DNA of 64,000 bases from Blastocatellia bacterium (lineage in GTDB: Bacteria; Acidobacteriota; Blastocatellia; UBA7656; JADIYM01), in NCBI GenBank assembly GCA_016705245.1, contig JADIYM010000002.1, positions 434,001-498,000 of the forward strand, read 5' to 3'. Numbering within the stretch: position 1 is the first letter of the stretch; the number at the start of each line of letters is the position of its first letter. The notes under the pieces were generated by a model. That model was not told the origin of the DNA and did no database searches. It was given only the letters and a program-made list of their open reading frames with translations. The position numbers were made by a program, and so were the translations under genes. This document shows positions 33,473 through 41,999 of the stretch, one piece after another.

Positions 33473-34618
33473 GTGAGTAACCGAAGATTCCTTTTTACCT
33501 CGGAGTCGGTCACCGAGGGACACCCCGACAAGATCGCCGATCAGATCTCTGACGCGATTCTTGACGCTGTTCTCACCGACGACCCGGACGGACGTGTCGC
33601 CTGCGAGACGCTTGTAACGACCGGACTTATTTTTGTCGCCGGCGAGATCACAACCAGCACGTATGTCGATTTCCCGCGCGTTGCGCGCGAAACGGTTCGT
33701 GAGATCGGATACACCCGTGCGAAGTACGGCTTCGACTGCGACACCTGCGCGGTCATGTCCTCAATCGATTCCCAGTCACCAGATATCGCGATGGGCGTGG
33801 ACGTCGGCGGCGCCGGCGACCAGGGTCTGATGTTCGGGTATGCCTGCAACGAGACTCCGAGCCTCATGCCGATGCCGATCGATCTTGCGCACCGCCTCTC
33901 GCGCCGTTTGGCCGAGGTTCGCAAGGAAGGCACGGTCGACTACCTGCGACCGGACGGCAAGTCGCAGGTGACGGTCGAATACGACGAGCACCGCAACCCG
34001 GTCCGGATCCCGACGGTCGTCATCTCGACACAGCATGGCGAAGACGTTTCGAACGACCAGATTCGTCACGACATCGTCGAGCACGTCATCAAGCCGGTAC
34101 TACCCGAGGAGCTTGCCCAGGACGGCGTGAAGTACCACATCAATCCGACCGGTCGGTTCGTGACCGGTGGCCCGCAGGGCGACACCGGCCTCACGGGTCG
34201 GAAGATCATCGTCGACACGTACGGGGGCATGGGCGCCCACGGCGGCGGCGCCTTCTCGGGCAAGGATCCCACGAAGGTTGATCGTTCGGCGTCGTACATG
34301 GCGCGCTACATCGCGAAGAACATCGTCGCGGCCGGCCTTGCCGACCGTGCCGAGATCCAGCTCGCCTACGCGATCGGCGTTGCGGACCCGGTTTCGGTCT
34401 TCGTCGACACGAAGGGCACAGGCAAGATCGGCGACTTCAAGATTGCGGACATCGTCCGTCAGAACTTCAAGTTGACGCCTCGCGACATCATCGAGACGCT
34501 CGATCTTCGTCGTCCGATCTACAAGTCGACCGCTGCCTACGGACACTTCGGCCGGGCCGAGTTCTCGTGGGAGCGCACGGACAGGGCCGAGCAGCTCCGC
34601 GCCGACGCGGGACTCTAG
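33473..34618 (+). CDS. metK: S-adenosylmethionine synthetase
   Basis: 381 aa from a GTG, with GGAGG ten bases upstream; a TTG six bases earlier also fits. Family motifs: FTSESVTEGHPDKIADQ (ATP site), the Gly-rich FSGKDPTKVDRSASY loop, and GGAGDQGLMFGYA. It makes SAM from methionine and ATP in the cytoplasm. It is followed by ahcY on the same strand, 99 bases away, which recycles the S-adenosylhomocysteine formed by methylation. Confidence 0.96.
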   Translation: MSNRRFLFTSESVTEGHPDKIADQISDAILDAVLTDDPDGRVACETLVTTGLIFVAGEITTSTYVDFPRVARETVREIGYTRAKYGFDCDTCAVMSSIDSQSPDIAMGVDVGGAGDQGLMFGYACNETPSLMPMPIDLAHRLSRRLAEVRKEGTVDYLRPDGKSQVTVEYDEHRNPVRIPTVVISTQHGEDVSNDQIRHDIVEHVIKPVLPEELAQDGVKYHINPTGRFVTGGPQGDTGLTGRKIIVDTYGGMGAHGGGAFSGKDPTKVDRSASYMARYIAKNIVAAGLADRAEIQLAYAIGVADPVSVFVDTKGTGKIGDFKIADIVRQNFKLTPRDIIETLDLRRPIYKSTAAYGHFGRAEFSWERTDRAEQLRADAGL

Positions 34619-34628
34619 AGTGCAATCC

Positions 34629-34696
34629 GGCGCCTGCCGGATCGGCGAATGGGGTGAGATCGAGAAGTTCTCACCCCATTCGCCGCGGCAGGCGCC
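34629..34696 (+). other. Strong intercistronic hairpin between metK and ahcY
   Basis: A 16-bp perfect stem (GGCGAATGGGGTGAGA with its complement) is extended by an outer 10-bp stem (GGCGCCTGCC with its complement). No U-tract follows. It may protect mRNA ends or set the metK:ahcY ratio. It does not show the conserved core I would expect of a SAH riboswitch. The ahcY ribosome site (AAGGAG) starts 12 bases downstream. Confidence 0.7.
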
Positions 34697-34717
34697 ACAC
34701 GAATTTCAAGGAGTGAT

Positions 34718-35998
34718 ATGAGCACGAGCCGACAGATTCCCGAATGTGATGTGACCGATCTCACCCTTGCTCCGCAGGGCAAGAAGCGGATCGAGTGGGC
34801 CGAGCGCGAGATGCCGGTGCTGCGAATGATCCGCGAGCGCTTCGAAAAGGAGCGGCCTCTCGAGGGCGTCAAGATGGTCGCGTGTTGCCACGTGACGACC
34901 GAGACCGCCAACCTCGCACGGGCCTTCCAGGCCGGCGGGGCGGATGCCATCCTCATCGCGTCGAACCCGCTCTCAACCCAGGACGACGTGGCCGCATCTC
35001 TCGTTGTCGACTACGGCATTCCTGTATATGCGAAGAAGGGCGAGGACACCGACACCTACATGCAGCACGTGCGGTTCGCGCTCGATTCGTCGCCGAACCT
35101 GATCATCGACGACGGTGCCGACGTGGTTGCGACGATCGTGAAGGAATACGGTCATCTGCTCGAAGGCTTCATCGGATCAACCGAAGAGACGACGACCGGC
35201 ATCGTGCGGCTTCGTGCGCTCGAGCGCAGCGGCAAGCTGGACTGGCCGGCAATGGCCGTAAACGACGCGCAGACGAAGCACTTCTTCGACAACCGATACG
35301 GCACTGGACAGTCGACTCTCGATGGCGTCATCCGCGCGACGAACGTCCTGCTTGCCGGCCGAGCACTGGTCGTCGTTGGCTACGGCTGGTGCGGCAAGGG
35401 CGTGGCCATGCGCGGACGTGGACTTGGCGCGAACGTCATCGTGACCGAGGTCAACCCCATTCGCGCGCTCGAGGCCACGATGGACGGCTTCCGCGTTATG
35501 CCGATGACCGAAGCAGCGAAGGTCGGCGACATCTTCGTCACCGTGACGGGTAACCGGCACGTGATCGACGGCGCGCACTTCGCCTCGATGAAGGACGGAG
35601 CGATCGTCTGCAACTCGGGCCACTTCGACCTCGAGCTGAACCTCACGGCGCTCGGCGAAATGTCCGAGCCGGTGGCGAACCTGCGACCGTTCGTCGAGGA
35701 GTACAAGCTCAAGAGCAACGGCAATCGCGTGATCGTGCTCGGCGAAGGCCGGCTCATCAATCTCGCGGCGGCCGAAGGCCACCCGGCTTCGGTCATGGAC
35801 ATGAGCTTTGCGAATCAGGCGCTGTCGGCTGAGTTCCTCGTCAAGAACAAGGGAACGCTCTCGAACGGCGTTCACGTGCTTCCCGAGGAAGTCGATACCG
35901 AGATCGCCAATCTCAAGCTCGCGGCAATGGGTGTCGGCATCGACACGCTCACGCCGGAGATGCTCGAGTACATGACGAGCTGGGAGACCGGAACCTAA
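34718..35998 (+). CDS. ahcY: Adenosylhomocysteinase
   Basis: 426 aa. Substrate- and NAD-binding motifs are conserved: CCHVTTETANLA, NLIIDDGAD, STEETTTGIVRL, the Lys/Asp pair in AVNDAQTKHFFDN, and the Rossmann loop VVGYGWCGKG. It cleaves S-adenosylhomocysteine to adenosine and homocysteine with a bound NAD. The C-terminus ends shortly after LTPEMLEYM and lacks the PDHYRY tail of many bacterial enzymes, which is seen in the shorter archaeal-type lineage. It is second in the metK-ahcY unit, and a strong terminator follows. Confidence 0.96.
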   Translation: MSTSRQIPECDVTDLTLAPQGKKRIEWAEREMPVLRMIRERFEKERPLEGVKMVACCHVTTETANLARAFQAGGADAILIASNPLSTQDDVAASLVVDYGIPVYAKKGEDTDTYMQHVRFALDSSPNLIIDDGADVVATIVKEYGHLLEGFIGSTEETTTGIVRLRALERSGKLDWPAMAVNDAQTKHFFDNRYGTGQSTLDGVIRATNVLLAGRALVVVGYGWCGKGVAMRGRGLGANVIVTEVNPIRALEATMDGFRVMPMTEAAKVGDIFVTVTGNRHVIDGAHFASMKDGAIVCNSGHFDLELNLTALGEMSEPVANLRPFVEEYKLKSNGNRVIVLGEGRLINLAAAEGHPASVMDMSFANQALSAEFLVKNKGTLSNGVHVLPEEVDTEIANLKLAAMGVGIDTLTPEMLEYMTSWETGT

Positions 35999-36015
35999 CC
36001 GAGCCTCCAATCCAG

Positions 36016-36060
36016 GAAGAGAGGGCGCGGCTTCGATGAAGCCGCGCCCTCTCTTCGTTT
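36016..36060. terminator. Intrinsic terminator after ahcY
   Basis: A perfect 19-bp stem (GAAGAGAGGGCGCGGCTTC and its complement) with a 3-base loop is followed by GTTTT. It stands between convergent genes; a run of A is weak on the other side, so it mainly ends the metK-ahcY transcript. Confidence 0.85.
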
Positions 36061-36088
36061 TCCGATTCGCAAAAAACTCGGACGACGC

Positions 36089-36691
36089 CTACCGACGATC
36101 GAACAGATCGACGATCGCAATCCCCTGCGCCAGCGTGAACGGTCCTCCGAGCGTGAGAACGGCATCTTCGTTCGACGGTTCAACGCCGCCAGCCCAGAGC
36201 ACCTTTCCTCCCGACACGAGGGCGACACAGCCGGTCGGATCGGCTGCAACGGAGGCGTCCGCTTTAGTGGCGCCGTCCGGCGTCAGCTTTAGATGGACGA
36301 CATAGGACGACGGCGCTTCAGGAATGGCCTGGATCGTCGCCACAAGAACGTCGCCCCGATTGACGAACGGAATCCGCCGCACGCCGATATAGGAAAGGTC
36401 AAAACCGTCGACCTCCGCGGTACCGAGCACCGGAAAGACGTCGTCGCCGGCGAGCGCGAACTTCCGCCCCCCTGCCTTGCCATAACCCATGTCGCAAACC
36501 GCTCCGCGGAGCTGAATGTCACGGGCGTTATACGGCCATCCGTCTGGAAGCGGCGCGAGCGGCTGCTCCAACGACGAGTTCGTCATCGTCGGAACGTCGC
36601 TGCGCTGCCCCGAAGCGGACGCTGGCGCAAATGCGGCCACCGCGACGCAACCGAGTGCTACCAGCGCGAAAGCACGAATGCGTGACTGCAT
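36089..36691 (-). CDS. Exported hypothetical protein
   Basis: 200 aa with a Sec signal (MQSRIRAFALVALGCVAVAA, cleavage near ASASGQ). The ATG is chosen over an upstream alternative because AGAGG lies six bases before it. The mature protein is beta-rich with two cysteines (GAVCDMGYG and PTGCVALVSG) that could form a disulfide. No family recognised; a periplasmic or outer-membrane location is likely. It begins 33 bases after the PNP gene on the same strand. Confidence 0.75.
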   Translation of the reverse strand: MQSRIRAFALVALGCVAVAAFAPASASGQRSDVPTMTNSSLEQPLAPLPDGWPYNARDIQLRGAVCDMGYGKAGGRKFALAGDDVFPVLGTAEVDGFDLSYIGVRRIPFVNRGDVLVATIQAIPEAPSSYVVHLKLTPDGATKADASVAADPTGCVALVSGGKVLWAGGVEPSNEDAVLTLGGPFTLAQGIAIVDLFDRR

Positions 36692-36723
36692 GGCATACCT
36701 CTGTGAAGGAGTGTCCCACCTCA

Positions 36724-37557
36724 TCAGGACGCGAGCTTTTCGCAGAACCCCTCTAGGAGCGCCTGGAAGGCCTCAGCGGAGCGCAACGCGGTATTCATGA
36801 CTTCGGTGTGCGAGAGGGGGCTGCTGGATTCGCCAGCTGCTGCGTTCGTTATACACGAAATACCCGCCAATCGCAGCCCACTGTGTCGCGCAACGATGGC
36901 TTCGTGAACGGTAGACATGCCCACGGCATGCGCTCCAACTGCACGGAGCATTCGCACCTCGGCAGGCGTCTCGTAGCTCGGGCCCGAAAGACCCGCATAC
37001 ACGCCGCCACGGAGAGTGAGCCCGATCTTCGCCGCTGCGACGTAGAACATTTCGCGAAGCTCGGGATCGTAAGCGTTCGTCATGTCCGGGAATCGGGGGC
37101 CGAGCCTCTCGTCGTTCGGTCCGGTCAGCGGATGGATTCCCGTGAGGTTCAGATGGTCCTCGATGACCATCAGGTCGCCGGCTGCGAGCGACAGATCGAC
37201 GCCGCCCGCCGCATTCGTCAGTACGATGGTCTCGATGCCGAGCGCGGCGATGACGCGAATCGGAAACGTGACGTCCTCGAGGCTCCAGCCTTCGTAAGCG
37301 TGAAGACGGCCGGACATTACGAGCACTGGCAGATTCCGCACCGTGCCGGCCACGAAGCGCCCGGCGTGCCCCTGTGCCGTTGGCGACCGGACGTGAGGGA
37401 TCTCGTCAAACGGAACTGAAACTGCGTCAATTACGGCCTCGGCGAACGGGCCAAGCGCCGAGCCAAGGACAAGGGCCGCACGCGGCTCGCGCCCGTCGAA
37501 ATGCTCGCGGAGAACGGAAGCCGCAAGCTGAATGCGGGAATACGCGTCACTCGTCAT
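36724..37557 (-). CDS. Purine nucleoside phosphorylase (PunA/PNP family)
   Basis: 277 aa from an ATG with GGAG five bases upstream, starting just after the preceding stop codon. Motifs of the trimeric PNP/MTAP family: ALVLGSALG (phosphate loop), SGRLHAYEGWS, TNAAGGVDLSL, and the base-binding region GVYAGLSGPSYETPAEVRML and GMSTVHEAIVAR. It splits purine nucleosides with phosphate to free base and ribose-1-phosphate. In this organism it may also clear adenosine or inosine from the nearby SAM cycle, but it is in a separate transcription unit. Confidence 0.92.
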   Translation of the reverse strand: MTSDAYSRIQLAASVLREHFDGREPRAALVLGSALGPFAEAVIDAVSVPFDEIPHVRSPTAQGHAGRFVAGTVRNLPVLVMSGRLHAYEGWSLEDVTFPIRVIAALGIETIVLTNAAGGVDLSLAAGDLMVIEDHLNLTGIHPLTGPNDERLGPRFPDMTNAYDPELREMFYVAAAKIGLTLRGGVYAGLSGPSYETPAEVRMLRAVGAHAVGMSTVHEAIVARHSGLRLAGISCITNAAAGESSSPLSHTEVMNTALRSAEAFQALLEGFCEKLAS

Positions 37558-37559
37558 CG

Positions 37560-37868
37560 TCACTCCAGGTCGATCGGTCGAATAAGTTTCTCGTCTTTCA
37601 TCTCTTTCGCGCGCTTGACCGCCTCCTGCAGCTTCTCATCCAGGAGCCGGTCTCGATCCTTCATCGAGTCCATCTCGCGTTGAAAGAGCTGTTCGGACGA
37701 CGCCTTCTTGGCGGCAAGCCCCTGCATGATGTCGGAAATTGAACCGCTTCCCTTCGGGTCAGCTTTTGCATCGTGCCGAAGAATGGTGCCGGTGGTCCGA
37801 TCCACGATGATTTTCGCCTCACAACACGGGCACGTGATTTCGAGTCGCCCAGCGTTCGGATCGCTCAC
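37560..37868 (-). CDS. Zinc-ribbon protein with helical C-terminus
   Basis: 102 aa starting at a GTG that overlaps the previous stop (GTGA), so translation is coupled. An N-terminal half-ribbon CPCCEAKIIVD is followed by a charged helix (QREMDSMKDRDRLLDEKLQE). Only two cysteines are close together, so the zinc site would need a partner or dimer. Family unknown, but this compact CPCC-plus-helix layout is common as a conserved hypothetical. It lies between a HEAT-repeat gene and the PNP gene. Confidence 0.7.
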   Translation of the reverse strand: MSDPNAGRLEITCPCCEAKIIVDRTTGTILRHDAKADPKGSGSISDIMQGLAAKKASSEQLFQREMDSMKDRDRLLDEKLQEAVKRAKEMKDEKLIRPIDLE

Positions 37869-38635
37869 GGCCTCACCTCCACGGCATCGATTATCCGGAG
37901 CGCTCGCAGGGCCTCGTCGGCAACGTACGGATCCGCGTCGTGCGTCGCCCGAGCCAGCGCCGGCGCCGCAGAGCGATCTCCGATGCGTCCAAGCGCCTCG
38001 GCAGCGTGCCTCCGCACGTCGCCCGATTCGTCCTCGAGCCGAGCCACGATATCCCGAACAGCGGAGCGAGCCCTCAGTGCACCGAGCGCGCGTACCGCCT
38101 CCCGGCGGATGAACGGACGCTTGTTTCGTAGTCTCGGAACGATGGCCGATACGACGGTTCCGTCACCAAGCTCTCCCAAAGCTGCGAGGATCGCCGCGAT
38201 GACCTCGCTTTCACGCTCCTTCGACAGCCGAGCTGCAAGAGTGTTCGATACGGACCTATCGCCGATTTCCGCGAGCGCCGAGACGGCGGACCTTCGAACG
38301 AATGGCTTGCGGTCGCCGATCGCTGCTTTGAGCAGCGCCGGAACGGCGACCGGATCGCTCAGCCTCCCGAGTTCCCCTGCGGCCGTGGCGCGCACGATTT
38401 CGACGCGATCGTCGAGCAGCGGAAGCAGCAGCGATGCCGTACCGGGCACGGGAGCTCGAGCAAGAAGCATCGCCGAATCCCGTCGGACTTCAGGATCCGT
38501 CGATCGCAGTCCCGCGACCAACTCGGTGCGCGTTGAGTCGGCACGCGTGGTTGCCTGTCCTGATTGCGCCTGCTGCGTCCATACGAGACACGCCGTCGCG
38601 AGCACAGATATTCCGACGGCGACCGAAGGCGGCAT
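37865..38635 (-). CDS. Exported HEAT-repeat protein
   Basis: 256 aa. An N-terminal hydrophobic segment (VAVGISVLATACLVW) acts as a signal or anchor. The rest is about six HEAT/PBS-lyase repeats, for example VRRSAVSALAEIGDRSV, FIRREAVRALGALRARSAV and VRRHAAEALGRIGDRSAA. Such repeats form superhelical scaffolds that bind proteins. Its start is coupled to the upstream gene by a TGATG. The partner is not evident. Confidence 0.85.
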   Translation of the reverse strand: MPPSVAVGISVLATACLVWTQQAQSGQATTRADSTRTELVAGLRSTDPEVRRDSAMLLARAPVPGTASLLLPLLDDRVEIVRATAAGELGRLSDPVAVPALLKAAIGDRKPFVRRSAVSALAEIGDRSVSNTLAARLSKERESEVIAAILAALGELGDGTVVSAIVPRLRNKRPFIRREAVRALGALRARSAVRDIVARLEDESGDVRRHAAEALGRIGDRSAAPALARATHDADPYVADEALRALRIIDAVEVRP

Positions 38636-38907
38636 CACGCCAGGTAGGTCGTCGATAGCGTTGAAGCGGACGACTCGCTCGAGGCCCGCCGGCGCGCTCT
38701 TTGCGCCGCCGCAATCTCGACCGAACGGAATCCCGCAGCTGAGACGAGCAGCGACGCCACTTCATCCTCGAAGAGGCCAGGCGACGAGAGCTGCGCCCTC
38801 ATCGTTTCCATTATCTTGATGTAGTCGAGTAGCTCAGTGACTTCGAGATCCGAGAGGGAGCTGATCTTGGCAGCCAATTGATCCCGCGAAGATGACGGCT
38901 CGGCCAT
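38635..38907 (-). CDS. Small hypothetical protein, first gene of the HEAT/zinc-ribbon cluster
   Basis: 90 aa from an ATG with AGGAGA upstream (spacing 8); the longer frame is not used. Helical and charged (DLEVTELLDYIKIMETMRAQ), ending in a serine-rich tail. No export signal. Its stop overlaps the HEAT gene start in a TGATG, and the next two genes are also coupled or nearly touching, so these four genes look like one operon ending with the PNP and the exported protein. Confidence 0.7.
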   Translation of the reverse strand: MAEPSSSRDQLAAKISSLSDLEVTELLDYIKIMETMRAQLSSPGLFEDEVASLLVSAAGFRSVEIAAAQRARRRASSESSASTLSTTYLA

Positions 38908-39151
38908 CGTCAGTTCTCCTTGCTTGTCTGATCGGTAATAAACAGAACTGTACACCCGGCCGTCAACGCCCGGCAAGAATCGTCTCAATTGATCTCGCGG
39001 CGAACCACGCTCCCAACCTTCACTCCCGGCAACTGCTGTCGTCAAGGACTCGCGCGCCGGAAGAAATGAGCCGAGAATGGAAGTGGGTTCATTACTTAAC
39101 ATGGACTCAACAAGGGGGTCGTAGGATCACGTCAGGCCGACTCCGACCAGA

Positions 39152-40984
39152 TTGGAATTCCTGATACGCGAGCTAAATGCATTGCGAATGGAAATGATCG
39201 AGCTCGAGCGCGAAACCTTGCCCGATTGCGACATCCATCCGTCGTTTTCGGAGAGCGCTCGCAATCTCGTTCACTACCTCGCGCTCAGGAGCCGGGATCT
39301 GCGCATCCTCCAGACTGAGCTGGCCGCCATTGGCGTGTCGTCCCTCGGTCGGGCCGAGCCACACGTACTGGAAAACGTGAACGCCGTGCTCCGACTGCTC
39401 GAGCTCGCCTCGGGTCAGCCGCCTCACAAGCCGCCTGAGTTCCGCGCCATCTCGCTTCACGAGGGTCGGACACTGCTCGACGTCCATACCCGCGAGCTGC
39501 TCGGACAGCCTCGTAACGACAGGGACGTCAGGATAATGGTGACCCTCCCGACCGAGGCCGCTGACGATCGACAGCTATTGCGCTCTCTTATCGATGCGGG
39601 AATGGACTGCGTGCGAATCAACTGTGCGCACGATGACGCCGAGGTATGGTCCAGGATGATTGCGAACCTGCGGAGCGCCGAGCGAGGTACCGGCGTCGTG
39701 CATCCGGTCGCTATGGACCTGGCAGGTCCAAAGTTGCGCACTGGAACGGTCGTTCCGGGGCCTGCCGTCGCCAAGCTGTCGCCGAAGCGTGACGAGCTCG
39801 GCCGTATCGCCAAACCGGCTGTCGCGTGGCTCGTCCCGGACGACGGAGTGCCTCGCAGCGCGCCTGCCGGATGCCAGTTCGCCATACCGGTCCGCCCCAG
39901 TTTCCTGTTGAGCTTGAGTTCCGGCGACAGGATCGCATTCGACGACGCGCGCGGAGCGCGGCGCGTTTTCGATGTGGGCGACTCGCTGCTGGAGGGGCGA
40001 ATCGTCACGTGCCAGAAGACGGCCTATCTCACGACGGAAGTGGTGCTTCGGCACTCCGGCGAAAGTACTTCGGTCGGCGACTTGCCACGCCGGCCGGGCG
40101 TAATTCTGCTCGCACTTGGAGACACTCTTGTCATTAACAGGGGAAACGAGCCGGGAGCAGGCGCGGAACGCGATTCGAGCGGTGCGGTGATTCGACCCGC
40201 ATACATATCCTGCAACGTTCCGAACATTTTCGAGTGCGTAAGGCCCGGCGCTCGTGTCTTCCTCGATGACGGCCGAATCGGAGGAGTCGTCAAGACTGCA
40301 GAACCTGGCGCTTTCACTCTCGAAATCACGCGTGCGAGGATCGTGGGAGAGAAACTCGGAGCCGACAAGGGCATAAACCTGCCCGATACCGACCTCGACC
40401 TTCCGGCCCTGACCGCCAAGGACTTCGCCGATCTGGAGTTCGTGGCCGCGCACGCCGACATCGTCAATTTCTCGTTCGTGAACCGGCCCTCAGACGTCGA
40501 TGCGCTCACCGACTGGCTCGAGGCACACGGCGCAGGACATCTGGGCGTCATTCTCAAGATCGAGACGAAACGGGCCTTCGAGAACCTCCCTGGATTGCTG
40601 CTCGCGTCGATGAGGGCGCCCCGGCGCGGCGTGATGATCGCCCGCGGTGACCTGGCAGTTGAATGCGGTTTCGAGCGGATGGCCGAAGTACAGGAGGAGA
40701 TCCTCTGGCTTTGCGAGGCCGCTCACGTGCCGGTGGTCTGGGCGACTCAGGTACTCGAGACCCTCGCGAAGGAAGGCGCCCCTTCGCGCGCCGAAATCAC
40801 CGATGCAGCATTCAGCAATCGCGCCGAGTGCGTGATGCTCAACAAGGGACCCTACATCGCTCGTGCAGTCGCGGTGCTCGACGACATTCTCTGCCGAATG
40901 GCTGACCACCAGAGCAAGAAGAACCCGACGCTCAGGAAACTCGACGTCGCTCGACGGGTCTCGGCGCCATCAGCTCCGCGGTAG
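39152..40984 (+). CDS. Divergent pyruvate kinase-family protein with N-terminal helical extension
   Basis: About 610 aa from a TTG, chosen because related proteins have a helix just upstream of the RMEMIELE region; no strong ribosome site is seen. The first 120 residues are helical. The PK core then begins (RIMVTLPTEA, CVRINCAHDD, AMDLAGPKLRTG), with ILKIETKRAFENL and MIARGDLAVECG replacing the usual KIEN and ARGDLGVE motifs, and WATQVLETL for ATQMLES. The allosteric C-domain is short, with LNKGPYI where most PKs have LSGETAxG. It probably transfers phosphate between PEP and ADP, but specificity is uncertain. Confidence 0.8.
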   Translation: MEFLIRELNALRMEMIELERETLPDCDIHPSFSESARNLVHYLALRSRDLRILQTELAAIGVSSLGRAEPHVLENVNAVLRLLELASGQPPHKPPEFRAISLHEGRTLLDVHTRELLGQPRNDRDVRIMVTLPTEAADDRQLLRSLIDAGMDCVRINCAHDDAEVWSRMIANLRSAERGTGVVHPVAMDLAGPKLRTGTVVPGPAVAKLSPKRDELGRIAKPAVAWLVPDDGVPRSAPAGCQFAIPVRPSFLLSLSSGDRIAFDDARGARRVFDVGDSLLEGRIVTCQKTAYLTTEVVLRHSGESTSVGDLPRRPGVILLALGDTLVINRGNEPGAGAERDSSGAVIRPAYISCNVPNIFECVRPGARVFLDDGRIGGVVKTAEPGAFTLEITRARIVGEKLGADKGINLPDTDLDLPALTAKDFADLEFVAAHADIVNFSFVNRPSDVDALTDWLEAHGAGHLGVILKIETKRAFENLPGLLLASMRAPRRGVMIARGDLAVECGFERMAEVQEEILWLCEAAHVPVVWATQVLETLAKEGAPSRAEITDAAFSNRAECVMLNKGPYIARAVAVLDDILCRMADHQSKKNPTLRKLDVARRVSAPSAPR

Positions 40985-41012
40985 GGTCACTCGCCTTGCA
41001 GGAGCGGGATTC

Positions 41013-41999
41013 CTATCGGGAAAACAGCGATCCGGTTCGCGGCCTTCCCAGCAGGTAGGACGCCGCATCCAACACTGCCGAGCTATCGACTCGATCCGCC
41101 GATGCTGCGCTCACGATAGAGCGGTCTGGGCGATCCCCAGGCAGCGACGTCTCCGCTCCCCCCACGAGGACGACCGGCACGTGGGTGAGGCCCGCAATAT
41201 GCGCGACTCCCTGATCATCCGTCACGACAAGGCTTGCGCGCGAAATCGCGGCGAGAAACCGCGCTCCAGTCGGCGCGCCAACTCCGAGAACGCTGCCCCC
41301 GAGCCTGGCTGCCAGCAACTTGGCCCGACGGTCCCCTTTCGGGGCGTCGAGCGCGACGAGCCAGGCTCCGAACGCGGAGCGAATACGTTCACCGACTTCC
41401 GCAAATCGCTCTGTCGGCCAAGCTCCGGACGTGTGAAGCACGACAACGGAGCCACCGCCTCCGTATCCAATGGCGCGAAGCGCTCGCTCGATCCAGACGT
41501 CGGCATCGGGATCGACGGCCTCGGGGATTGCTACATCGATGCCCACGACGCCGAGCTGCTGCGTCATTCGTGACACGGGATCGACCAGACCCATTGCACG
41601 GGACCGGCTGCGGAACATGCCTTCCAGCGGATTCCCGTTCGGAGCGCTCGGGCCCGCCGCCACGATGGACGCCAGCCCCGACGCAACACGGGGAAAAAGG
41701 TCTATGACAAGGTCGAAGGCCCCACGGCGCGCCTTCGCAAGCAGCGACACCGCGCCGATGACGCTCGTCGCACTTCGCGACGAATCCGACGCCGGCGCGA
41801 CCTCCCAGGCATCGGCAACCAGACCGAGCGACTTTGCGATTTCACAGAGGGCCGGACATCCGGCAAGCGTGATCCGCTCTCCCGGGTTCGTCGACCGGCG
41901 CGCAGCAAGCGGCTCGAGCAGCATTGCGGACTCGGCGAGCGGAGCGAGCGCGAGAATGAGCGTATTGGACATCGTCGGCGTTCTGACCTCTTCGGACAT
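41013..41999 (-). CDS. GT9-type glycosyltransferase (heptosyltransferase-like)
   Basis: 328 aa. A Rossmann N-terminal domain (DLVIDLFPRVASGL, the equivalent of the D-x-QG loop) is followed by the donor domain VVVLHTSGAWPTERFAEVGE, where WPTERF matches the ADP-heptose-type KxWP..F motif, and SLVVTDDQGVAHIAGLTHVP, matching the GGPMHIA acceptor turn. The family adds heptose or related sugars in the LPS inner core in the cytoplasm. The usual lysine or arginine is replaced in places, so the donor sugar is uncertain. Its start overlaps the ychF stop in a TGATG. Confidence 0.72.
   Translation of the reverse strand: MSEEVRTPTMSNTLILALAPLAESAMLLEPLAARRSTNPGERITLAGCPALCEIAKSLGLVADAWEVAPASDSSRSATSVIGAVSLLAKARRGAFDLVIDLFPRVASGLASIVAAGPSAPNGNPLEGMFRSRSRAMGLVDPVSRMTQQLGVVGIDVAIPEAVDPDADVWIERALRAIGYGGGGSVVVLHTSGAWPTERFAEVGERIRSAFGAWLVALDAPKGDRRAKLLAARLGGSVLGVGAPTGARFLAAISRASLVVTDDQGVAHIAGLTHVPVVLVGGAETSLPGDRPDRSIVSAASADRVDSSAVLDAASYLLGRPRTGSLFSR

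Noticed and set aside
34629..34696. SAH riboswitch before ahcY
   Set aside because: The hairpin is a simple two-part stem with no conserved SAH-riboswitch core or pseudoknot that I can identify.
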